Shown here: in pieces, positions 1-7,410 of the stretch
Numbering within the stretch: the first letter of the stretch is position 1
How the letters are laid out: every line of letters starts with the position of its first letter
Assembly: GCA_028279245.1 (NCBI GenBank)
Contig: JANQOE010000029.1
Span: 1-33,303 of the forward strand
DNA length: 33,303 nucleotides
Origin: Alphaproteobacteria bacterium
GTDB taxonomy: Bacteria; Pseudomonadota; Alphaproteobacteria; UBA6615
Reading direction: 5' to 3'
Made by a program: the position numbers and the translations under genes
Notes under the pieces: generated by a model
Database searches by the model: none
Seen by the model: only the letters and a program-made list of their open reading frames with translations
What the model was told of the DNA's origin: nothing

Positions 1-816
1 GCCGTCCGCCGCGTCTTCGCCGCAAAGGGCCGCCCGTCGACCAACCCCCTCATCATCCACGTCGCCGATGCGAAGGCCGCCGCCCGCCTGGCCGAACTCC
101 CGCCCATCGCCCAACAGCTCACCGACCGCTTCTGGCCCGGCGCGCTGACCATGGTGCTGCAACGCCGCCCCGACGCCGGCCTGGCCCCTGAAGCCACGGC
201 CGGCCTCCCGACCGTCGCCATCCGCGCGCCGGCACACCCCATCGCCCGCGACATCTTGCGCGCCGCCGATCGCCCCATCGCGGCCCCCAGCGCCAACAAA
301 TCGGGCCAGGTCAGCCCGACCCGCGCCGCCCATATCCGCGCCCAGCTCGGCGCCGCCGTCGATCTGATCGTCGATGGCGGCTCTTGCGAAGTCGGTATCG
401 AATCCACGGTCCTCGATCTCGCCCACGGCGCGCCGGCCATCCTCCGTCCCGGCGGCGTCACCCGCGAAGCCCTGGAAGACGTACTTGGCCCCCTCGCCGA
501 GCCCACCACCGCGACCCGGCAGCATTCCCCCGGCACGCTACCGCGCCACTACGCGCCGCGCGCCCGCCTGCGCCTGAACGCGACGGACATCCAACCCGGC
601 GAAGCCTATCTCGCCTTCGGCCGAACCGCCGTCACCGCCGAGCTATCCCGCAACCTCAGCCCCACCGCCGACCTGCAAGAGGCCGCAGCCAACCTGTTCC
701 GCCTGCTGGTCGAACTCGACCAGCACGGCGCCACTTCCGTCGCGGTCGCCCCGATCCCCGACCACGGCCTCGGCGCCGCCCTCAACGACCGCCTCCGCCG
801 CGCTGCAACAAGATGA
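1..816 (+). CDS. Threonylcarbamoyl-AMP synthase (Sua5/YrdC family), 5' end missing
   Basis: The reading frame is open from base 1 to the TGA at 814-816, so the start lies upstream of the window. The product makes threonylcarbamoyl-AMP from threonine, bicarbonate and ATP for the t6A37 modification of ANN-decoding tRNAs in the cytoplasm. The visible part begins inside the YrdC domain: KGRPSTNPLIIHV at the left edge, FWPGALTMVL, then APSANKSGQVSPT and GIESTVLDL, which form the nucleotide/threonine pocket. After a linker with SPGTLPRHYAP, the family's linker motif, there is a C-terminal Sua5 domain of roughly 90 residues. The C-terminal domain makes it a long Sua5-type rather than a short TsaC-type enzyme. 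The ATG at 151 lies inside the domain and is not a plausible start. Confidence 0.93.
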   Translation, partial: AVRRVFAAKGRPSTNPLIIHVADAKAAARLAELPPIAQQLTDRFWPGALTMVLQRRPDAGLAPEATAGLPTVAIRAPAHPIARDILRAADRPIAAPSANKSGQVSPTRAAHIRAQLGAAVDLIVDGGSCEVGIESTVLDLAHGAPAILRPGGVTREALEDVLGPLAEPTTATRQHSPGTLPRHYAPRARLRLNATDIQPGEAYLAFGRTAVTAELSRNLSPTADLQEAAANLFRLLVELDQHGATSVAVAPIPDHGLGAALNDRLRRAATR

Positions 817-861
817 CCTAAGTCATTGGGCAGGCTGAAGCATTCCGCTTCACTGCCGCTC

Positions 862-1617
862 ATGACAACACCCGAACTGATCCACGTCACTGCCGACAAC
901 GTCGCCAAGACCGGCTTCTTCTGCAAAATGAGTGGCCGCAAGCAGCCGGGCTATCAGCGCAAGCTGGCCTGGCTGCAACAGCGCTTCGACGAAGGCCTGC
1001 AGATGCGCATGCTTGGCGGCGGCGAGCGCGGCTTTGTCGAATTCATCCCCGGCAAATACGCCTGGCGCGCGATCAAGAAGGCGCAGCCCTATCTCGTCAT
1101 CCATTGCCTATGGGTCGTTGGACGCAGCAAAGGGAAAGGTTTCGGTCACGCGTTACTGCAAGAGGTTATGGATTACGCGCAAGCCAATGGTTTCAAAGGC
1201 GTTGCAGCCGTCGTCAGCAGCGGTGTTTGGCTGATCAGCCACGACATATTGTCGAGCCACGGCTTCACCAGCGTCGCCACGGCCCCGCCGGGCTTTGATC
1301 TGATGGTCCACAAGTTCGACCCCGGCACGCCCGATCCGGCGTTCTGCGGCGGTTGGGAGAAGAAGGCGCGCGCCTACGGCGACGGGCTCGTGGTGTTCCG
1401 CACCGACCAGTGCCCATACATCGATGACGCCACGAAGCACATCGCCGACTTCGCCAAAGCCCGCAAGTTAGCCTTCACCGAAGTGGAACTCACCAGCGCC
1501 GCTGACGTGCGCAAACTGTCGCCGACCGCCTACGGCGTGTTCGCGATCGTCAAGGACGGGACGCTCTGGTCCTACCACTACCTGCTGCCGAAAGACCTGA
1601 AGAAGCTGGCCGCCTAG
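862..1617 (+). CDS. GNAT acetyltransferase with YoaP-like C-terminal domain
   Basis: This 251-aa protein begins MTTPELIHVTADNV. Residues about 1-150 are a GNAT fold: GRSKGKGFGHALLQ is the acetyl-CoA pyrophosphate-binding motif A and is preceded by the strand LVIHCLWVVG. The C-terminal third (GLVVFRTDQCPYIDDATKHI onward) resembles the YoaP-type domain found fused to GNATs; its CPY looks like a thioredoxin-fold remnant, but only one Cys remains. The substrate is unknown. The frame is open upstream to a TTG at 826, but the ATG at 862 matches the usual start of this family, so I chose it; there is no clear Shine-Dalgarno sequence. It converges on the next gene, and the two stop codons share the tetranucleotide CTAG at 1614-1617. 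Confidence 0.82.
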   Translation: MTTPELIHVTADNVAKTGFFCKMSGRKQPGYQRKLAWLQQRFDEGLQMRMLGGGERGFVEFIPGKYAWRAIKKAQPYLVIHCLWVVGRSKGKGFGHALLQEVMDYAQANGFKGVAAVVSSGVWLISHDILSSHGFTSVATAPPGFDLMVHKFDPGTPDPAFCGGWEKKARAYGDGLVVFRTDQCPYIDDATKHIADFAKARKLAFTEVELTSAADVRKLSPTAYGVFAIVKDGTLWSYHYLLPKDLKKLAA

Positions 1618-2105
1618 TCTCTTACAAACATCTGTAATCCTACCGTGCCGGACCAGGGATCCTCCGCGGCTTCCGAGACAAGCCGAAAGCCGAAATCCTC
1701 ATAAAGCTTTCGCGCCGCATCGAGTCCGGCAAACGTCGTCAGGCTCACCTTGCGATACCGCCGCTCACGCATAAAGTTGTCGGCTTGCTGCATCAGGGCG
1801 CGGCCCAGCCCTTTACCGCGCGCCCGGTCGCCAACAATGAACCAGCGCAACTGCGCCCCACTTCCATTGTCGCCCCCATCGACCGTCAGCGAACCTAGGA
1901 GCCCACCGTCATCGTCATAAGTATTGGCAAAGAGGTCACGAGCCGGATCGTAGCGGTCGAGAAAGGCCGCCAACTCACCGGCCACCTTGGTCTCGAACTG
2001 CCGGCCGAAGTTCCAGTGCCGCGCGTAGTAGTCCATGTGCAGGCCGACAATCGCCGCCAACACGCCCGGCCGGTACCCGTCGAACCGAATTGGCTCAGCT
2101 GTCAT
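1614..2105 (-). CDS. GNAT family N-acetyltransferase
   Basis: The protein has 163 aa from the ATG at 2105 (MTAEPIRFDGYRPG). Its core is GNAT: the strand AQLRWFIVGDRARGKGLGRALMQQADNF carries the V-x-x-x-x-[RQ]-G-x-G-[RK]-like acetyl-CoA loop, followed by SLTTFAGLDAARKLYEDFGFR, the typical motif B with the [YF]-x-x-x-GF ending. The family acetylates small molecules or protein N-termini; the substrate cannot be read from sequence. It follows the TetR gene on the same strand and its start lies inside the end of that gene (11-bp overlap), so the two are probably co-transcribed and translationally coupled. Such GNAT domains are often attached to MarR-type regulators; here the partner is TetR. Its stop overlaps that of the converging GNAT/YoaP gene. 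Confidence 0.85.
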   Translation of the reverse strand: MTAEPIRFDGYRPGVLAAIVGLHMDYYARHWNFGRQFETKVAGELAAFLDRYDPARDLFANTYDDDGGLLGSLTVDGGDNGSGAQLRWFIVGDRARGKGLGRALMQQADNFMRERRYRKVSLTTFAGLDAARKLYEDFGFRLVSEAAEDPWSGTVGLQMFVRD

Positions 2106-2661
2106 CCACAGGTCCCAACACAAGTGCCGCCAACCGTGCCGCCAACGCGTCGTTCAATGCGTCCGGTTCGAGAATGAGGGTCTTCCAGATGACCGCGACC
2201 AGCATTTCCAGCATCTCTTCGGGGGCCCAATCCCGCGTTCCGGCCGCTGCCGCCCGCCGCAACGGGCCGAGCAGAATGTCGCGCCGGCCAAAGACCAGCT
2301 CGCTGTTGATCGCCGCGCGGGCCACCTCGTCGTGTGTCGCATCGGCAATCAGCCCGCGCAGAACCGCGCCTGCCACGGTATCCGTCAGGTGTCGGAACAC
2401 CGCCGCTAGGGTCACCTCCAGTTCTCGCCGCGGGTCGGCGTACCGAGCCGCCACGGCCTCCCGCGCCACCAGCAACTGGTAGAGCTCGACAAACAAGGCT
2501 GGTTTGCTGGCCCACCACCGATAGATGGTCTGCTTGCCGGCGCCGGCCCGCCGGGCGACCCCTTCGATCGTGCAATTCTCATAACCAAGCTCTTCAACCA
2601 GCGCCGCCGCTGCATCGAGTATGGCTTGCTGCCGTGTCGGAGAACGCCGCCTTTCGGACAT
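2095..2661 (-). CDS. TetR/AcrR family transcriptional regulator
   Basis: The 188-aa protein has an N-terminal TetR helix-turn-helix (about residues 11-57). The helix TIEGVARRAG at 31-40 is followed by GKQTIYRWWASK at 42-53, a close match to the family recognition-helix consensus. The C-terminal half (about 75-185) is a helical ligand-binding domain without further recognisable motifs. It is probably a repressor responding to a small molecule. It is divergent from the FAD-linked oxidase gene and a near-perfect 29-bp palindrome sits just upstream of its start, so it likely controls itself, the downstream acetyltransferase and possibly the oxidase. The ATG at 2661 leaves the normal 10-residue arm before the first helix. 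Confidence 0.9.
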   Translation of the reverse strand: MSERRRSPTRQQAILDAAAALVEELGYENCTIEGVARRAGAGKQTIYRWWASKPALFVELYQLLVAREAVAARYADPRRELEVTLAAVFRHLTDTVAGAVLRGLIADATHDEVARAAINSELVFGRRDILLGPLRRAAAAGTRDWAPEEMLEMLVAVIWKTLILEPDALNDALAARLAALVLGPVDDS

Positions 2662-2669
2662 CTCGAAAC

Positions 2670-2698
2670 ACTAGACGAGACGAACCGTCGCGTCTAGT
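2670..2698. promoter_or_regulatory. Putative TetR operator (29-bp inverted repeat)
   Basis: Two 13-bp arms surround a 3-bp centre (AAC). The outer 8 bp (ACTAGACG / CGTCTAGT) are perfectly complementary, one mismatch follows, and the inner 4 bp are again complementary. It lies 8 bp upstream of the TetR start and 44 bp upstream of the oxidase start, the usual place for an autoregulatory TetR operator. The symmetry is seen directly; binding is inferred. Confidence 0.65.
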
Positions 2699-2742
2699 TG
2701 AACTGCCTTGCCCCACCCCGCCGCGCGACCTATCAGTCCTCC

Positions 2743-4161
2743 ATGACCCAAGCCCTCCCCAGCGGACTCCTCGACCGGCTGTCCGATATCGTCGGCCCAA
2801 AAGGTCTGATCACCGCCCCCGAGGACCTGTCGCCCTACACCCGCGAGCGCCGCGGCCGTTTCGAGGGCACGACCCCCGCCGTGGTCCGGCCGACCGACAC
2901 CCACCAAGTGGCGGCCGTGGTCCGCACCTGTGCCGACGCCGGCGTGCCGATGATCCCCCAGGGCGGTAACACCGGCCTGGTGTCGGGCAGCCTGCCGGAC
3001 GGCGAGGTCATCATTTCCCTCGGCCGTATGAACAAAGTCCGCGCCGTCGACGCCGAAAACTTCGCCATCACCGCCGACGCCGGCTGCATCCTGGCCGACA
3101 TTCAGACCGCGGCCACCGAGCATGACCGGCTGTTTCCCCTCAGCCTCGGCGCCGAAGGCAGCTGTCAGATTGGCGGCAATCTGGCCACCAATGCCGGCGG
3201 CACCGCCGTCCTCCGCTACGGCAACATGCGCGAACTCACCCTCGGGCTGGAGGTCGTGCTGCCGGATGGTCAGATCTGGGACGGCCTCCGCGGCCTGCGC
3301 AAGGACAACACCGGCTACGACCTAAAGCAGCTCTTCATCGGCGCCGAAGGCACCCTTGGCATCATCACCGGCGCGGTGCTCAAACTCTTCCCGCTGCCCA
3401 AAACCCACGAAACCGGGCTGGCCGCCCTCACCGGCCTCGATGAAGCCCTGACCTTGTTTGCCGACCTGCGCCGCGGCAGTGCCGATGCGCTCACCGCCTT
3501 TGAGCTCATTCCCGAGACGCTGCTCGGCCTCGCCGAGACCCATATCGACCCGAACGTCCGGCCCTTGGCCACCCGCGCCACCTATTACGCACTGGTCGAG
3601 CTGTCGGCGCCTGAGGGCCAAACGGATGGCCAGCTCGCCGAACTGCTGGGCGCGGCGCTGGAGCGCGGCCTCATCACCGATGCCACCGTCGCCCAGTCCG
3701 AGACCCAGCGCCAGCAACTCTGGCGGGTGCGCGAGGCATCCTCGGAAGCCCAACATCCGGCAGGCGCCAGCATTAAGAACGACGTGGCCGTGCCGGTCTC
3801 CCGGGTGCCGGACCTGATCCGCCGCGTCGACGCCGAGCTGTCCGCCGCCTGCCCCGGCATCCGCCCGACCCCCTTCGGGCACGTCGGCGACGGCAACATC
3901 CACTACAACCTCCTGCAGCCGATTGGTGCCGACCCCGCCGCCTTCATGGCCCGCTGGGACGAGCTGACCGGCATCGTCAACCGGATCGTCGCCGACTTAG
4001 GCGGCAGTTTCAGCGCCGAACACGGCATCGGCCTAATCAAGAGGGAAACCCTGCGGCACTATCGCTCGCCCGTCGAAATCGCCCTGATGCGTAGCGTGAA
4101 ACAGGCGTTGGACCCCCGGAACCTGATGAATCCCGGCAAGGTCCTCCCACTTTCGGAGTAG
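2743..4161 (+). CDS. FAD-linked oxidase, D-2-hydroxyglutarate/D-lactate dehydrogenase type
   Basis: The 472-aa protein starts at the ATG at 2743; the frame is open up to a TTG at 2698 inside the palindrome. Residues about 40-220 form the PCMH-type FAD domain, with PQGGNTGLVSGS near 72-83, LGAEGSCQIGGNLATNAGG and GAEGTLGIITG. The C-terminal half is the FAD-oxidase C domain with FGHVGDGNIHYNL near 378-390 and AEHGIGLIKRE near 425-435, which supply the metal/substrate histidines and glutamate, ending in LDPRNLMNPGKVL. The family oxidises D-2-hydroxyacids (2-hydroxyglutarate, lactate, glycolate) and passes electrons to an acceptor. No GlcE or GlcF neighbour is present, so a stand-alone D-2-hydroxyacid dehydrogenase is more likely than a glycolate oxidase subunit. 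The exact substrate is open. Confidence 0.9.
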   Translation: MTQALPSGLLDRLSDIVGPKGLITAPEDLSPYTRERRGRFEGTTPAVVRPTDTHQVAAVVRTCADAGVPMIPQGGNTGLVSGSLPDGEVIISLGRMNKVRAVDAENFAITADAGCILADIQTAATEHDRLFPLSLGAEGSCQIGGNLATNAGGTAVLRYGNMRELTLGLEVVLPDGQIWDGLRGLRKDNTGYDLKQLFIGAEGTLGIITGAVLKLFPLPKTHETGLAALTGLDEALTLFADLRRGSADALTAFELIPETLLGLAETHIDPNVRPLATRATYYALVELSAPEGQTDGQLAELLGAALERGLITDATVAQSETQRQQLWRVREASSEAQHPAGASIKNDVAVPVSRVPDLIRRVDAELSAACPGIRPTPFGHVGDGNIHYNLLQPIGADPAAFMARWDELTGIVNRIVADLGGSFSAEHGIGLIKRETLRHYRSPVEIALMRSVKQALDPRNLMNPGKVLPLSE

Positions 4162-4264
4162 CCCGCTTCGGACCATCTATCACATTTTAGATAACCTAGA
4201 GCCTCCGTTGCGGGCGCCTCGGATGGGCGGTCTAATCCTTGCGACCCAACCAGTTCGTGTCGCC

Positions 4265-4597
4265 ATGCCCACATTTCTTTCCGAGTTTGGACAAGCAGCC
4301 GCGGCCATCTCCGCCAGCGTCGGCGGTTATGTCGAGTTCCTCTCGGCACATTTCGGCGCCTACGCCACCGCCCGCTCCGTTGGCGAGTTCATGCTGCTTT
4401 GCATCGTTGGCGTGGTCCTGGTTCAGCTCCTCCGGGTTCGCGACCTGTTGGCCCACCTACGCAAAGCCCCAGCGGAAATGGAAAGCGAGATGGAACGGCT
4501 GCAGCGTGAGGTCGAGACGCTGTCCCACACAATCGCCCGCCTCCGCGCTGACAACCGTGTCCCGGTATCCCGCACGGCTGTGAAAGAAGCGGTCTAA
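4265..4597 (+). CDS. Small membrane protein with C-terminal coiled coil
   Basis: I do not recognise the family. From the ATG at 4265 it has 110 aa. A hydrophobic segment at about residues 42-56 (FMLLCIVGVVLVQLL) is followed by a basic stretch (RVRDLLAHLRK) and a heptad-like helix at about 67-95 (MESEMERLQREVETLSHTIARL), so it looks like a single-pass inner-membrane protein with a cytoplasmic coiled coil. The start is uncertain: in-frame alternatives are ATG 4223 and TTG 4208, and no good ribosome-binding site separates them. The next gene begins 3 bp after its stop and has the same architecture, so the two are probably co-transcribed and may act together. Confidence 0.6.
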   Translation: MPTFLSEFGQAAAAISASVGGYVEFLSAHFGAYATARSVGEFMLLCIVGVVLVQLLRVRDLLAHLRKAPAEMESEMERLQREVETLSHTIARLRADNRVPVSRTAVKEAV

Positions 4598-4600
4598 GCT

Positions 4601-4894
4601 GTGGACGTTCTCCTACTCGTCGCCAACACTGTCGGAGGTTGGCTGTCCGCCATTCCTGTGCGGCCGCTGATCGAGTTCGCCGGTATCATCGTCGGCCTGC
4701 TGCTGATCGTTCGCCTGAACCTGGTAGCGCAGAATATCAAACGGGCCACCGCCGCACCCCGCGCACTGCGGGCCGAAGTGATGAACCTTCATATTCAGAT
4801 TGAACAGTTGTCTAACGAGACCGCCAAATCGCACAGCTACGCCATGACTCCGGCGCAGCGCACTGCCGCGCTCTCCATCTACCGCGACGACTAG
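4601..4894 (+). CDS. Small membrane protein, second of a pair
   Basis: This is a 97-aa protein with a GTG start 3 bp after the stop of the preceding gene. Residues about 20-42 (VRPLIEFAGIIVGLLLIVRL) form one membrane helix; the following region (ALRAEVMNLHIQIEQLSNETAK, about 54-76) is amphipathic and may be a short coiled coil. I recognise no family. Spacing and shared design with the upstream gene (one helix, then a charged helical tail) suggest a co-expressed pair that could assemble through the tails; this is inference. No signal-peptide cleavage site is evident. Confidence 0.6.
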   Translation: MDVLLLVANTVGGWLSAIPVRPLIEFAGIIVGLLLIVRLNLVAQNIKRATAAPRALRAEVMNLHIQIEQLSNETAKSHSYAMTPAQRTAALSIYRDD

Positions 4895-4928
4895 CCCTTA
4901 CTTCCAGCACCACCGGCCATCTGTTATG

Positions 4929-4951
4929 CCTCGCATGGACCAAATGCGAGG
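4929..4951 (+). promoter_or_regulatory. Hairpin covering the ribosome-binding site of the acyl-CoA dehydrogenase gene
   Basis: A perfect 8-bp stem (CCTCGCAT at 4929-4936 with ATGCGAGG at 4944-4951) has a 7-nt loop. The Shine-Dalgarno sequence GAGGGA (4948-4953) lies 7 nt before the ATG at 4961, so its first four bases are paired in the stem. The structure could limit translation. Pairing is seen directly; regulation is inferred. Confidence 0.45.
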
Positions 4952-4960
4952 GATTGCCGC

Positions 4961-6697
4961 ATGACCTACGCCGCGCCGTTGGACGACATGCGCTTTGTCC
5001 TGAACGAACTGTGCGACTTGCCCGCCATCGCCAGCCTTCCCGGTTACGGCGAAGCCACGCCGGAACTCACCGACCAAATCCTCAACGAAGCGGCACGCCT
5101 CGCCAGTCAGGTCTGGGCACCCATCAACCAAACCGGCGACCGCGAAGGCTGCGTGCTGGAGAATGGTGTCGTCCGCATGCCGGAGGGCTTCGCCGAAGCC
5201 TACCGCGCCTATGTCGACGGTGGTTGGAACGGTCTGTCGATCGACACCGAACACGGTGGCATGGGTTTGCCCGCAACCTTGGCAACGGCGGTGCAGGAGA
5301 TGTGGCACGCCGCAAATCTGGCCCTAGGCCTCTGCCCGTTACTGAACCTCGGCGCCATGCAGGCACTGATCGCCCACGCCGACCCCGCATTGCAGGCCGC
5401 CTATCTACCGAAGCTGACCGCCGGCACCTGGACCGCGACCATGAACCTAACGGAACCCCAGGCCGGGTCCGATTTGGGTGAGATCAAGACCCGTGCCGTC
5501 CGCGACGGCGACCGCTTCCGCATTCACGGGCAGAAGATCTACATCACCTTCGGCGAACACGAGATGGCGGAGAACATCATTCACCTGGTGCTGGCCCGCG
5601 CCCCGGACGGTCCGCCCGGCACCAAGGGCCTCGGCCTTTACCTCGTGCCGAAGTTCCTGCCCGACGCCGACGGCAATCCCGGCGTCCGTAACGACCTGCG
5701 CTGTGTCAGTCTGGAGCACAAGCTCGGCATCCACGGCAGCCCCACGGCCGTCATGGCCTATGGCGACAATGACGGCGCCATCGGCTTCCAGGTCGGTGAC
5801 GAATTCGGCGGCATCGCCTGCATGTTCACCATGATGAACGCCGCCCGCATCGGCGTCGGCCTACAGGGTGTCGGCGTGGCTGAACGTGCCTACCAACGCG
5901 CGGTCGACTATGCTCGCACCCGCGTTCAGTCGCGGCCGTTGAACGGCGGCAAGCAACCGGTGGCGATCATTCAGCATCCCGACGTCCGCCGCATGCTGCT
6001 GACCATGCGCGCCCTGACCGAAGCCGCCCGCGCCATCACCTACTACACCGCCGCCCAGGCCGACACCGCCCGCCGCCATCCCGACGCAGCAACGCGGGAG
6101 CGCGCTGACCACCGCGTCGAGCTGCTGACACCGGTCGTCAAAGCCTGGTGCACCGACATCTCGACCGAGGTCGCCAGCCTTGGCATTCAGGTCCATGGCG
6201 GCATGGGCTACATCGAAGAGACCGGCGCCGCCCAGCATTGGCGCGACGCCCGCATCACCCCGATCTACGAAGGCACCAACGGCATCCAGGCCAACGACCT
6301 GCTGGGCCGTAAGCTGTTGCGCGACAAGGGCGCCTCGGTGCAAGACCTCATCGCCGAGCTGCGGGGCACGGTGTTCGCCGGCGACTTCGCCACCGCCTTC
6401 ACCACCGCGCTCGACGATCTGCAAGCCGCGACGTCCTGGGTGCTGGACCACGGCACTCGCGACCTGGACGAAACCTTCGCCGGCGCGAACGCTTATTTAC
6501 AGCTGACCGGCCTGGTTGTCGGCGGCTGGCTGATGGGACGCGCCGCCGCCGCTGCCGGTGACACACCGTTTCACCGGCACAAACGGCTGACCGCCGACTT
6601 CTTCGCCCAAAGCCAACTGCCGCAAACCCATGCGCTGCGTGCAGCGATCACCGGCGCCGGCGCGTCGGTCAACCAGTTCCCCGAAGCGGCGTACTGA
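4961..6697 (+). CDS. Acyl-CoA dehydrogenase, DmdC-like long form
   Basis: The 578-aa protein has the acyl-CoA dehydrogenase core and a C-terminal extension. In order there are an N-terminal helical cap (about 1-150), the flavin strand region with MNLTEPQAGSDLGEIKT near 160-176, the C-terminal helical domain with GMGYIEETGAAQHWRDARI, and ITPIYEGTNGIQANDL, in which E437 is the expected catalytic base. The extra ~120 residues are the acetyl-CoA dehydrogenase-like C-terminal domain found in the group containing 3-methylmercaptopropionyl-CoA dehydrogenase (DmdC) and broader-specificity enzymes. It introduces a 2,3-double bond in an acyl-CoA using FAD. No DMSP-degradation partners are nearby, so the natural substrate is open. 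The start is supported by GAGGGA 7 nt upstream. Confidence 0.92.
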   Translation: MTYAAPLDDMRFVLNELCDLPAIASLPGYGEATPELTDQILNEAARLASQVWAPINQTGDREGCVLENGVVRMPEGFAEAYRAYVDGGWNGLSIDTEHGGMGLPATLATAVQEMWHAANLALGLCPLLNLGAMQALIAHADPALQAAYLPKLTAGTWTATMNLTEPQAGSDLGEIKTRAVRDGDRFRIHGQKIYITFGEHEMAENIIHLVLARAPDGPPGTKGLGLYLVPKFLPDADGNPGVRNDLRCVSLEHKLGIHGSPTAVMAYGDNDGAIGFQVGDEFGGIACMFTMMNAARIGVGLQGVGVAERAYQRAVDYARTRVQSRPLNGGKQPVAIIQHPDVRRMLLTMRALTEAARAITYYTAAQADTARRHPDAATRERADHRVELLTPVVKAWCTDISTEVASLGIQVHGGMGYIEETGAAQHWRDARITPIYEGTNGIQANDLLGRKLLRDKGASVQDLIAELRGTVFAGDFATAFTTALDDLQAATSWVLDHGTRDLDETFAGANAYLQLTGLVVGGWLMGRAAAAAGDTPFHRHKRLTADFFAQSQLPQTHALRAAITGAGASVNQFPEAAY

Positions 6698-6765
6698 TCC
6701 ACAGCTTTTTTTCGCGGAGTGACGCGCATCACATCTCGGTAGCGCCGCCCCCCGTAGAACTTCAC

Positions 6766-6801
6766 GTGTCACCCCGTTCCCATCTCCCCAAATGGTGACA
6801 C
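6766..6801 (+). other. Hairpin in the speD upstream region
   Basis: GTGTCACC at 6766-6773 is perfectly complementary to GGTGACAC at 6794-6801, with a 20-nt pyrimidine-rich loop. It stands 12 bp before a stronger hairpin. It could be the first stem of a structured speD leader or a dyad protein-binding site. No known riboswitch class was recognised. Confidence 0.4.
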
Positions 6802-6813
6802 TGATCCCCGTTC

Positions 6814-6844
6814 GCGGCGGGAGTGCCCCCCACACTCCCGCCGC
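6814..6844 (+). terminator. Strong GC hairpin between acyl-CoA dehydrogenase and speD
   Basis: A perfect 12-bp stem (GCGGCGGGAGTG / CACTCCCGCCGC) has a 7-nt loop and is followed by AAATCTTT. It lies 117 bp after the dehydrogenase stop and 152 bp before speD. The short, interrupted T-run makes it a terminator for the upstream gene or an attenuator stem in a speD leader. The rest of the 299-bp gap (6698-6996) holds no gene or promoter that I can support. Confidence 0.5.
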
Positions 6845-6996
6845 AAATCTTTCGGGCCCTCCCCCTGCACCGCCAGCTTTTTCCTTGCATCCCGAGTCGG
6901 ATTTCGCCTAAAACCCCGCCTCCACTCAATCTTTGGCTAGGGGAAGCCACCACGGCGGCGATTGAATGCGCCCCATGGAAAGGGAAAAGTCAGCCC

Positions 6997-7410
6997 ATGC
7001 CCGACTCTCTCCACCATCCGGCGGCATCCGGAGAACTCGTCGATTACTTCGTCGAACGCGACGGCGTGAAATGCGCCGGCATCCACTTGCTCTTGGAGCT
7101 ATGGGATGCGAAGCGCTTGAACGATGCCGCGCATATCGAGGCCGCATTGAAGGCGGCCGTGCAGGGTGCGGGCGCGACACTACTGCATATTCATCTGCAT
7201 CAGTTCTCTTCCAGCGGCGGCCTGTCGGGCGTCGCGGTCCTCGCCGAAAGCCATATCTCGATCCACACCTGGCCGGAACGGGACTATGCCGCCATCGATA
7301 TCTTCATGTGCGGCGAATGCGATCCCCATCAGGCAGTGCCGGCCCTGCGCGACGCTCTGCAACCCGGCACGCTGCAGGTCAACGAGATCAAGCGGGGCAT
7401 CGTCACGTGA
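6997..7410 (+). CDS. speD: S-adenosylmethionine decarboxylase proenzyme
   Basis: The 137-aa protein is a prokaryotic class 1B AdoMet decarboxylase, which supplies decarboxylated AdoMet for spermidine synthesis. The proenzyme cleaves itself between E84 and S85 in LAESHISIHTWPE, turning S85 into the pyruvoyl cofactor; H90 and C105 (FMCGECDP) are the other active-site residues. Their spacing (S-5-H-15-C) is that of the Thermotoga enzyme, with about 22 extra N-terminal residues. The ATG at 6997 follows GGAAAGGGAAAAG, a loosely spaced ribosome-binding site; the frame is open further upstream, but that part runs through the leader hairpin and is unlike the family. The stop overlaps the GTG start of speE (GTGA), so the two genes form a translationally coupled operon. 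Confidence 0.95.
   Translation: MPDSLHHPAASGELVDYFVERDGVKCAGIHLLLELWDAKRLNDAAHIEAALKAAVQGAGATLLHIHLHQFSSSGGLSGVAVLAESHISIHTWPERDYAAIDIFMCGECDPHQAVPALRDALQPGTLQVNEIKRGIVT

Noticed and set aside
6698..6996. Known AdoMet or polyamine riboswitch upstream of speD
   Set aside because: The two hairpins do not match any riboswitch consensus that I can recognise, so they are reported as hairpins only.
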